This document shows, one piece after another, positions 7,597 through 13,331 of a stretch of DNA of 15,772 nucleotides (its first letter is position 1; every line of letters starts with the position of its first letter). Made by a program: the position numbers and the translations under genes. The DNA comes from Pseudomonadota bacterium. GTDB lineage: Bacteria > Desulfobacterota > Desulfobacteria > Desulfobacterales > C00003060. The notes beneath the pieces are model-generated. The model saw only the letters and a program-made list of their open reading frames with translations. It was not told the DNA's origin and ran no database searches. The stretch covers positions 1 through 15,772 of the forward strand of contig JADFWI010000238.1 of the NCBI GenBank assembly GCA_015222985.1, read 5' to 3'.

Positions 7597-7726
7597 GCAA
7601 AAAAAACCCCCTTGGCTGAAATAGAGCGCCATTGCTTCGAATACGGGAATCCCTTCGCGATCCTCTATGGTCCCGCCTTAGGCGGGTTTCGCCGTCCATT
7701 TGATGACTCTCTACGAGTTCATCAAA
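7597..7726 (-). promoter_or_regulatory. Structured rpmI leader within the infC-rpmI spacer
   Basis: The 295-bp spacer 7531-7825 carries no gene. In mRNA direction it holds the shared motif (7756-7724), a hairpin TTTGATGA/TCATCAAA at 7699-7726, a GC hairpin CCCGCC/GGCGGG at 7672-7686, a nested structure bounded by ATAGAG 7621-7626 and CTCTAT 7663-7668 with CGAA/TTCG inside, and then five G followed by eight T (minus strand, 7611-7599). The G5T8 tract looks like the end of an intrinsic terminator, but only a weak, G-U-rich upstream partner (the AUUCCC near 7650) is visible. A conditional attenuator is possible; the whole could also be a decayed repeat. Confidence 0.45.
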
Positions 7727-7756
7727 AAGGGATTTCCTATGCAATCGAGTGAAATA
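7724..7756 (-). promoter_or_regulatory. Copy 2 of a ~33-nt element shared with the thrS leader
   Basis: Minus strand reads TTTCACTCGATTG, CATAGG, AAATCCCTTTTT. About 26 of 33 positions match the thrS leader copy at 10393-10425, and most differences are transitions. A perfect TTGACA lies upstream at 7779-7784, but no convincing -10 box lies at a normal distance from it (TTTATT only after a 20-nt spacer). Confidence 0.6.
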
Positions 7757-7825
7757 AACTCGTCTTGGAGCAATAATCTGTCAAGGCATGATTTTTCGCA
7801 TCCGAAAGAGGGGGTCTGCTGGAAG

Positions 7826-8332
7826 TTATCTATGGGCAAGAATCATGAACATCTGGCGGCCCTCTCGCCTCGCATCTTGCTCCACACTGGCGAAGTCCGA
7901 TGTCTCGTCAGCTATTCGTTTGAGTAGTTCCGATCCACGCTCTGTGTAAGCCAGTTCCCTTCCTCTGAACATGATCGAAACTTTCACCTTATCCCGATTT
8001 TCCAAGAACCGTTTGATCTTTCGCAGCTTCACCTGGAAATCATGCTCGCCGGTCATGGGACGGAATTTTATCTCTTTGATTTGATAACCCGACGACCGCT
8101 TCCTGGACTCTTGAGTCTTTTTGCTCTGTTGGTACTTATATCGACCATAATCCATGATCCGACAAACCGGCGGATTGTCCTGAGGGGCAACCTCAACCAA
8201 GTCCAACCCTGACTCTTCTGCAATTCCCAGAGCCTCCCTGAGCGGCACAACCCCCAGTTGGTCGCCGTCAGCACTTATCAGCCTAACCTCTTTGGCCCGA
8301 ATCCTTCGGTTAACATTAACGCGCTTTGCTAT
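7826..8332 (-). CDS. infC: Translation initiation factor IF-3 (probable AUA start)
   Basis: IF-3 prevents 50S joining and proofreads the start codon on the 30S subunit. The N-domain (A-K-R-V-N-V-N-R-R-I-R-A-K-E-V-R-L-I, then G-D-Q-L-G-V-V) and C-domain (I-K-E-I-K-F-R-P, then M-F-R-G-R-E, ending E-G-R-Q-M-F-M-I-L-A) are complete. The frame can be extended to a GTG at 8341, but that codon lies inside the Shine-Dalgarno GGAGGTGA (8344-8337). The codon 8 nt after GGAGG is ATA at 8332-8330, giving 168 residues. IF-3 genes of several bacteria use AUU, AUC or AUA so that IF-3 represses its own translation (established for E. coli). No ATG, GTG or TTG occurs near enough to compete. 82 bp separate it from thrS. 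Confidence 0.95.
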   Translation of the reverse strand: MAKRVNVNRRIRAKEVRLISADGDQLGVVPLREALGIAEESGLDLVEVAPQDNPPVCRIMDYGRYKYQQSKKTQESRKRSSGYQIKEIKFRPMTGEHDFQVKLRKIKRFLENRDKVKVSIMFRGRELAYTERGSELLKRIADETSDFASVEQDARREGRQMFMILAHR

Positions 8333-8336
8333 GTGC

Positions 8337-8345
8337 TTCACCTCC
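8337..8345 (-). promoter_or_regulatory. Shine-Dalgarno of infC
   Basis: Minus-strand GGGAGGTGA, with eight consecutive bases (GGAGGTGA) complementary to the 16S 3' end. From the last G of GGAGG there are 8 nt to the ATA codon, optimal spacing. It overlaps and so rules out the upstream GTG as a start. Confidence 0.8.
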
Positions 8346-8374
8346 CTGATGGTTCATGATTCACAAACTTAAAA

Positions 8375-8403
8375 AATATACTAAAAATAGGGCTTTTACG
8401 CAA
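8375..8403 (-). promoter_or_regulatory. Possible internal promoter for infC
   Basis: TTGCGT (8403-8398) and TATATT (8380-8375), 17-bp spacer, in the thrS-infC gap. The -10 matches 5 of 6 consensus bases, the -35 only 3 of 6. It would let infC and the genes downstream be expressed independently of thrS attenuation. Confidence 0.35.
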
Positions 8404-8414
8404 TACCTTTCTTT

Positions 8415-10295
8415 CTAACCGACAAAGATGGGACGCCTGGCAATATCTTGAGGCAAGGGAAGCTCAAGAAACGGTTTTCCTTTCATCTGAGGTTCAATTT
8501 CAGCTAAGAGCTCAGGCAGAGTCATCTTTCTCTGGGCCCCGTCTCTGGTTCGAACATTCAAATACCCTCCAGCCACTTCTTTTGCTCCAACAACCAGAAT
8601 GTAGGGGATCCATTCTCTTTCTGCCTCCCTTATCTTGCGTCCCATGCTGCTATCGCGATCGTCATAGTCGATTCTATAGGGGATGCCCGACAAAATCTCT
8701 CTACATGCCTTATCGAATTTTTCAGAGACCGGAATTATACGCAACTGGACAGGAGCAAGCCAAAAGGGGAAGGCGGCCTTCTGCCCTCTTTTCATACGTA
8801 TGGCTTGGGTCTCCAGTATGGCATAAAGCACCCTGTCGACAGAACCAGATATAGAGGCATGCAAGAGAAGCGGGTGCTGTTTCTCCCCGCTCTCGTCAAC
8901 ATAGGTTATGTCAAATCTCTCAGGATTCTCAACATCTATCTGCACTGTTGACAGGCAGGCCGCTTTGTCCAGGGCGTCGATGAAGTTGAACTCAAGCTTT
9001 GCAACAAAGTAAAACGAGCGCTCCTCCCAAAGTTCAATCAAGGCAGGCCGTCCACAGCGGGAAACGAGATCTTGGACAAAAGGCTTATTCTGTTCAGCGA
9101 AATCCCGGACAAACCTGATGGCCACCTCGAAATCAAGGCCAAAGCCTTCCAGACATTCAATGGCCAGGTCGGCCTGGCGGACGAACTCCTCTTTGGCCTG
9201 CTCCATATCCTTGGCTAACGTATGAAGGTCCGGCATGGTGAACGTTCGCAGGCGTTTTAGGCCAGCCAGTTCTCCTGATTGTTCACGCCTGAATGAATAA
9301 TGGGTTAACTCATAGAGTTTGCACGGCAGATGGTGATGAGAGATCTGCATGTCATGCTGAATCAGGTATTGGCCAAAACAAGCTGCAAACCGGAGAAAGT
9401 ATTCCTTCTGATCTGAAAGGAGCACATATTGTCGAGCCGGAAACCGCTGCAGGTACAGGTTAAGCTTTGGGTGTTGATAGTCGTACATGATAGGCGTTTC
9501 GACCTGCATGCCTCCGTACCGGGTATTGAAGTTGCTCACGTATGTCTCGGCCAGCCGTTTTATCAACTGCCCCTTCGGATACCACCGAAAATTCCCCTGG
9601 TCAGAGCCAGGCTCGTAGTCCACCAACTCCATACGGCGCATCAAGTCGATATGTGGGGGTGATTGCTCGGAGATACGGCTTCCGGACTTCTCGTACCGGA
9701 ACAGCCGCTGCAGATTCGGCCGGGTCGCAAAAGAAAACCCCTCTGCCGGGCCGCTGTAAGCGGATTTGCCTTCCGGCGTCATGATCATCCACTCGGACTC
9801 CAGCGTCTTTTCTGCCTTGATGGCTTGAGATTCTTCAGCCTCATCAGCTTTATCAGCATGCCCGGATGGCGTGATGGTCTTGGCCAGCTCAGACAAGGGA
9901 TGCCCTTTGCATGATATCTCAAAAGCCTTGTAATAGCCAAAAGGGGCTCGTATTATCTTCAAGTGGTTGTGGCTTTGAAGCCGGGTGAAGATCTCATCCA
10001 GCAGCTTCACAGCGACCCGGGGGGAACTGAGTGAGCTTGAAAGATGGGCATATGGATAGATTACCAGATTCTCCGCGCCTATCTGTGCTGCAAGAGTCAA
10101 AACTTCTTCGGTCACCCGGTCGGCTACGGAACCAACATTGGCGTTATCGCCCTTTTCGGCTGCCATGAAAACCACCAAGGCTTCGCTGACATCTCCCTCC
10201 GACTTGGACTTGTCTAGTTCCCCGGGCAAGGCCGCGGTGGTTTCGCCCGTTACACGAAACGAGAACCTATCTGCATGTATTAGAAGAATACGCAT
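8415..10295 (-). CDS. thrS: Threonyl-tRNA synthetase, archaeal type
   Basis: Charges tRNA-Thr; 626 residues from the ATG at 10295. The N-terminus M-R-I-L-L-I-H-A-D-R-F, followed by V-I-Y-P-Y-A-H-L-S-S and A-P-F-G-Y-Y-K-A-F-E (about 1-145), is the archaeal ThrRS editing domain (D-aminoacyl-tRNA-deacylase-like), not the bacterial TGS plus SAD pair. The class II core is also archaeal in wording (E-T-P-I-M-Y-D, R-F-A-A-C-F-G-Q-Y, Y-S-F-R-R-E-Q-S-G-E-L, T-M-P-D-L-H-T-L). The zinc ligands C306, H358 and H479 appear conserved. An HGTP anticodon-binding domain closes the protein. The frame extends 47 codons further to an ATG at 10436, but that ATG is inside the -10 box of the promoter. An ATG at 10409, in the leader, is possible but has no Shine-Dalgarno and no family support; the chosen start also lacks one. 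It is first gene of the infC-pheST-ihfA operon. Confidence 0.96.
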   Translation of the reverse strand: MRILLIHADRFSFRVTGETTAALPGELDKSKSEGDVSEALVVFMAAEKGDNANVGSVADRVTEEVLTLAAQIGAENLVIYPYAHLSSSLSSPRVAVKLLDEIFTRLQSHNHLKIIRAPFGYYKAFEISCKGHPLSELAKTITPSGHADKADEAEESQAIKAEKTLESEWMIMTPEGKSAYSGPAEGFSFATRPNLQRLFRYEKSGSRISEQSPPHIDLMRRMELVDYEPGSDQGNFRWYPKGQLIKRLAETYVSNFNTRYGGMQVETPIMYDYQHPKLNLYLQRFPARQYVLLSDQKEYFLRFAACFGQYLIQHDMQISHHHLPCKLYELTHYSFRREQSGELAGLKRLRTFTMPDLHTLAKDMEQAKEEFVRQADLAIECLEGFGLDFEVAIRFVRDFAEQNKPFVQDLVSRCGRPALIELWEERSFYFVAKLEFNFIDALDKAACLSTVQIDVENPERFDITYVDESGEKQHPLLLHASISGSVDRVLYAILETQAIRMKRGQKAAFPFWLAPVQLRIIPVSEKFDKACREILSGIPYRIDYDDRDSSMGRKIREAEREWIPYILVVGAKEVAGGYLNVRTRDGAQRKMTLPELLAEIEPQMKGKPFLELPLPQDIARRPIFVG

Positions 10296-10298
10296 CCC

Positions 10299-10340
10299 AA
10301 AAACACAAAAGGCATCTGAAAGCACATCAACCCAGATGCC
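10299..10340 (-). terminator. Intrinsic terminator/attenuator in the thrS leader
   Basis: Minus strand: perfect 8-bp stem GGCATCTG / CAGATGCC (10340-10333 and 10318-10311), 14-nt loop, followed at once by TTTTGTGTTTTT (10310-10299). It lies between the promoter and the thrS ATG at 10295, so it is well placed to attenuate thrS and the operon. No Thr-codon leader peptide and no T-box antiterminator wording is visible upstream. Confidence 0.7.
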
Positions 10341-10392
10341 CCATCCATTTTGAACTTTAAAACATAACTTAAGCTGCTCTCGTAACCCACGA

Positions 10393-10425
10393 AAAAAGGG
10401 AATCCCCATACAACCAAGTGAAAAA
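10393..10425 (-). promoter_or_regulatory. Copy 1 of a ~33-nt element shared with the rpmI leader
   Basis: Minus strand reads TTTTTCACTTGGTTG, TATGGGG, ATTCCCTTTTTT, starting a few nucleotides after the predicted transcription start of thrS. It matches the copy at 7724-7756 at about 26 of 33 positions, in the same orientation relative to the operon. Confidence 0.6.
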
Positions 10426-10431
10426 TCTAGT

Positions 10432-10462
10432 ATCATATATAAACATGTCCACGAAAAGTCAA
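10432..10462 (-). promoter_or_regulatory. Sigma-70-like promoter of thrS operon
   Basis: -35 TTGACT (10462-10457). The -10 is either TATATG (10439-10434, 17-bp spacer) or TATGAT (10437-10432, 19-bp spacer). Transcription would start near 10425-10430, giving a leader of about 130 nt before the thrS ATG. Confidence 0.65.
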
Positions 10463-10504
10463 GACTAAGTTTGGTAATGTGTCAGCCCGCAAGCTGGTAT
10501 CCGA

Positions 10505-10531
10505 TTGACTCTGAGGTCTCTTTCCTATAAC
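10505..10531 (+). promoter_or_regulatory. Possible promoter of the hexulose-phosphate genes
   Basis: TTGACT (10505-10510) and TATAAC (10526-10531) with a short 15-bp spacer, 56 bp before the hexuloisomerase ATG. Together with the thrS promoter it makes the region 10432-10531 a divergent promoter region. Confidence 0.35.
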
Positions 10532-10586
10532 CTCACTTCCGGTCAGTATTTGAAGATGTTCGTCATATTGTTGAAAGGACAATCTA

Positions 10587-11144
10587 ATGAATGTCCAAGG
10601 GCTTGTTGAAGCCGTACTGGACGACACCCGAAACCTTCTTGCAAAAGCGCCAAGAGGGCCGATTGAGCGTTTCGTGCAAGGGCTTGACCAGGCAGAGAGG
10701 ATTTTTTGTGGGGCCCAGGGAAGATCCGGATACGTCTTGAGGTGTTTTTGCATGCGCCTGATGCATTTGGGATATGGAGCCTACTTTGCCGGCGAAACCA
10801 TCACCCCCGGGGTTGGCGCGGGAGACATCGTTGTCGTCGTTTCGGGTTCGGGCCAAACCAGATTCACGAATGAATTTGTCAAACTGGCACAGCGCCGGGG
10901 AGTCACAACCTATGGTATAATCGGGGTTGAAGATTCCGACGTGGCAAGGGTCCTGGATCATGTCATTTGTCTTCCGGGAGGATCAAGGGCCGACATGACC
11001 CACGAGCCCGTTTCTCTCCAGCCTTTGGGATCTTTGTTTGAACAGGCCGCCTTTGTGTTGTTGGAAGCGGTCGTGCTGGAGTTGTTCCAGAGGCAAGGCA
11101 GCAATCATCAGGCGTTGCTCAACCGACATGCCAACCTGGAATAG
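10587..11144 (+). CDS. hxlB: 6-phospho-3-hexuloisomerase
   Basis: A 185-residue single SIS-domain protein that converts D-arabino-3-hexulose-6-phosphate to fructose-6-phosphate in the ribulose monophosphate pathway. Family wording is clear: G-R-S-G-Y-V-L-R-C-F-C-M-R-L-M-H-L-G-Y, G-E-T-I-T-P-G, V-V-V-S-G-S-G-Q-T (sugar-phosphate loop, about residues 88-94) and P-L-G-S-L-F-E-Q near the C-terminus with the conserved catalytic-region Glu. The ATG at 10587 has AAAGGA 7 nt upstream. It is followed after 72 bp by the synthase, so the pair forms a two-gene module. Divergent from thrS. Confidence 0.92.
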   Translation: MNVQGLVEAVLDDTRNLLAKAPRGPIERFVQGLDQAERIFCGAQGRSGYVLRCFCMRLMHLGYGAYFAGETITPGVGAGDIVVVVSGSGQTRFTNEFVKLAQRRGVTTYGIIGVEDSDVARVLDHVICLPGGSRADMTHEPVSLQPLGSLFEQAAFVLLEAVVLELFQRQGSNHQALLNRHANLE

Positions 11145-11216
11145 TACAAGTTCCACGGCAACGTCAAAGTCGAACAATGAATTTCTAAGACACTGCAGTA
11201 GTTTTGAGGTGCAACG

Positions 11217-12503
11217 ATGAAACCGGTTCTTCAATTGGCTTTGGATTTTGTTGATCTAAAACGGGCCGTAAAGAATGCTCGGGCCGCTGTGGAGGGTGGA
11301 GCGGACTGGATCGAGGCTGGAACACCCTTAATCAAGAGTGAGGGGCTTGAGGCGGTCAGGGAGCTGAGGAGGCTATTTCCTCGGGCAACGATTGTTGCTG
11401 ATATGAAGATCATGGATGCAGGTCGCATCGAGGTTGAAACTGCTGCCAAAGCAGGTGCCAACGTAGTCGATGTCCTGGGCGCTGCAAGCGACGCCACGAT
11501 TCGCGAATGTATCCAGGCAGCAAAAAACTACGGGGCCAGGATTGTTGTGGATCTCATCGCAGTCAAGGACCCTGTGTCGCGAGCCAAGGAGGTTGAGGGC
11601 TTTGGAACTGATTACATAACGATTCATTGCTCCATAGACGAACAGATGGAGGGGAAGGACCCCTTTGAAACGCTTCGCAAAGTTGCTCAAAGCGTCTCTG
11701 TGCCCGTGGGGGTGGCAGGAGGAATCAACTCAGAGACAGCTCCCAGAGCCCTGGAGGCGGGGGCATCGATTGTGATTGTGGGTGGAGCCATCACAAAAGC
11801 TGTTGATCCTGAGAAGGCGGCCAAAACCATCAAAAAGGCCATGAAAGAACTGGTTGCCATTCCCACAAGGCTCTTTAAAAGAGGATCGGAGGCGGAGATT
11901 CGAGAAATCCTTGACAAGGTCTCGGCAGCGAACTTGTCAGATGCCCTGCACAGAGGCGGCGTGATGGAAGGCTTGCGGCCTCTGTTTCAAGGGATCAGGC
12001 TTGTAGGCCGGGCGCTCACAGTCAGGACCTATCCCGGAGATTGGGCCAAGCCGGTCGAAGCCATTGATGTTGCTGAAGAAGGAGACGTGATCGTCGTTGA
12101 CGCAGGCGGCCTGGGACCGGCTATTTGGGGCGAACTGGCCACCCATTCTGCCCTGCAAAGGGGACTGGCAGGTGTGGTCATAGACGGCGCCATGCGCGAC
12201 ACCTATGATATCAGCCAGATGAAATTGCCCGCCTTCACAAAATTGATCATGCCTAATGCAGGCGAACCTAAGGGCTTCGGCGAAATCGGCGTACCCGTGA
12301 CAGTAGGCAATCGAAAAGTTGAAACCGGTGACTGGATTCTAGGAGATGATGACGGGGTTGTGGTGCTGCCAAAATCAATGGCTACCGAGTATGCCAACCG
12401 TAGCATGGACGTATTGGAACGGGAAAACCGCATCCGCGAGGAAATCAAGGAAGGAAGCACCCTCAGCAAGGTGACTGAACTGCTCCGCTGGGAAAAGAAA
12501 TAG
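11217..12503 (+). CDS. 3-hexulose-6-phosphate synthase fused to an RraA-like domain
   Basis: 428 residues. Residues 1-213 are a (beta/alpha)8 HPS of the OMP-decarboxylase superfamily: L-Q-L-A-L-D-F, then D62-M-K64-I-M-D67 (the DxKxxD catalytic motif), then P-V-G-V-A-G-G-I and V-I-V-G-G-A-I-T. It condenses formaldehyde with ribulose-5-phosphate, or runs in reverse to make pentose phosphate. Residues about 220-425 are an RraA/aldolase-like domain (V-D-A-G-G-L-G-P-A, V-I-D-G-A-M-R-D, G-D-D-D-G-V-V-V-L-P). This fusion is annotated in archaea as hexulose-6-phosphate synthase/ribonuclease regulator. The role of the RraA part is unproven; it could be an aldolase. GAGGTG lies 5 nt before the ATG. It ends only 5 bp from the convergent DUF2062 gene. 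Confidence 0.93.
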   Translation: MKPVLQLALDFVDLKRAVKNARAAVEGGADWIEAGTPLIKSEGLEAVRELRRLFPRATIVADMKIMDAGRIEVETAAKAGANVVDVLGAASDATIRECIQAAKNYGARIVVDLIAVKDPVSRAKEVEGFGTDYITIHCSIDEQMEGKDPFETLRKVAQSVSVPVGVAGGINSETAPRALEAGASIVIVGGAITKAVDPEKAAKTIKKAMKELVAIPTRLFKRGSEAEIREILDKVSAANLSDALHRGGVMEGLRPLFQGIRLVGRALTVRTYPGDWAKPVEAIDVAEEGDVIVVDAGGLGPAIWGELATHSALQRGLAGVVIDGAMRDTYDISQMKLPAFTKLIMPNAGEPKGFGEIGVPVTVGNRKVETGDWILGDDDGVVVLPKSMATEYANRSMDVLERENRIREEIKEGSTLSKVTELLRWEKK

Positions 12504-12508
12504 CCTCC

Positions 12509-13096
12509 CTATCGTTGCCTTCTTAGTCGGAGCTTACGGGCTTTTTCCCTGGCGGTCTTCACCATGGACAGAATCACGAAATAACCTACCAGGGCAACAC
12601 CAACGCCGGTGATGACGCCACCCAGGGTGAGAGAAACAAAGACGTGCCTGCCGGAATGCCAAAATGTCTCCCAGGAAGGGTTTGAAAGGAAACCGGCCTT
12701 TACCGGGTAGCCGAGCAGCTTTGCCCCCACCTTGTAATTGAACCAGTAGATAAAAGGCGCCGTGGCCGGATTTGTAAGCCATACGCTTGCAGCCGCTGCC
12801 ACTTTATTGACTTTGAACAAGGCGGCAATGGGCACGGCTATCAGCATCTGAAATCCTATGGTCGGAGACATGGCAACAAAAAAACCCGCCGCTGCCCCCC
12901 ATGCGATCTGTTCAGGGCTACCGTGGAGGCGGATGAAACGATCATAGAAATACCGGGCAAACCTCCTGATGCGACCGGGCGACGGATCTTGCCATTGCGG
13001 GTCAAACTCAGGCGAGGGGTTTGACCGTTCCGAGTCATGCCCGGTGGGGCAGTGCCCGTCTTCTGTAGGTTGTTGTTCCTGCAAAGCGTTTCTCAC
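12509..13096 (-). CDS. DUF2062 membrane protein
   Basis: The conserved part begins at about residue 42 (R-I-R-R-F-A-R-Y-F-Y-D-R-F-I-R-L-H-G-S-P-E-Q-I-A) and continues with G-F-F-V-A-M-S-P-T-I-G-F-Q (membrane segment 1), W-L-T-N-P-A-T-A-P-F-I-Y-W and a hydrophobic C-terminal segment, ending in a basic tail. This is the DUF2062 pattern; function is unknown. The frame is open to a GTG at 13285 (258 residues), but the extra N-terminal part looks non-coding: it has no Shine-Dalgarno and spans a palindrome at 13176-13195. I list the GTG at 13096 (195 residues, near family size); a TTG at 13084 is an alternative. The stop is certain, the start is not. It converges with the HPS fusion and lies downstream of prmA. 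Confidence 0.85.
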   Translation of the reverse strand: MRNALQEQQPTEDGHCPTGHDSERSNPSPEFDPQWQDPSPGRIRRFARYFYDRFIRLHGSPEQIAWGAAAGFFVAMSPTIGFQMLIAVPIAALFKVNKVAAAASVWLTNPATAPFIYWFNYKVGAKLLGYPVKAGFLSNPSWETFWHSGRHVFVSLTLGGVITGVGVALVGYFVILSMVKTAREKARKLRLRRQR

Positions 13097-13175
13097 AAGA
13101 ATGATTACTGGTTGATCGTTTCCAGAAAAATTTGAAAATAGGCTCTCCAAAAATTTATTCGCCTTCGCCGGAATA

Positions 13176-13195
13176 CCCTGCACCTTGCTGCAGGG
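13176..13195. repeat. Palindrome in the prmA-DUF2062 spacer
   Basis: CCCTGCA (13176-13182) and TGCAGGG (13189-13195) form a perfect 7-bp stem with a 6-nt loop. No T-run follows on either strand. The spacer 13097-13331 holds otherwise only weak signals, such as a TTGACA at the end of prmA with no matching -10 box. Confidence 0.5.
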
Positions 13196-13331
13196 AGCTT
13201 CATTTCTTATCAGGATTTTTGTCCAAATTCCACAGAAAACCAATAACCACGATTTTTCCATCACGCTAAGTAAGTTCTCAATCACATAGGGCGAGGGGTC
13301 CTTTTTTCAAAGGCGATATCTTTGTCAATGT

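Noticed and set aside
7672..7689. CCCGCC-TTA-GGCGGG-TTT as a terminator of the translation operon
   Set aside because: The T-run follows only on the plus strand, opposite to the operon; on the minus strand it is just a hairpin in the rpmI leader.
8339..8341. GTG at 8341 as the infC start
   Set aside because: It overlaps the Shine-Dalgarno GGAGGTGA and has no ribosome-binding site of its own upstream.
10296..10431. T-box riboswitch or Thr-codon leader peptide before thrS
   Set aside because: No T-box antiterminator sequence and no open frame rich in ACN codons is visible in the leader.
10296..10436. 47-codon N-terminal extension of thrS to the ATG at 10436
   Set aside because: That ATG lies inside the predicted -10 box, the extension covers the terminator hairpin, and archaeal ThrRS proteins start at the MRILLIH sequence encoded from 10295.
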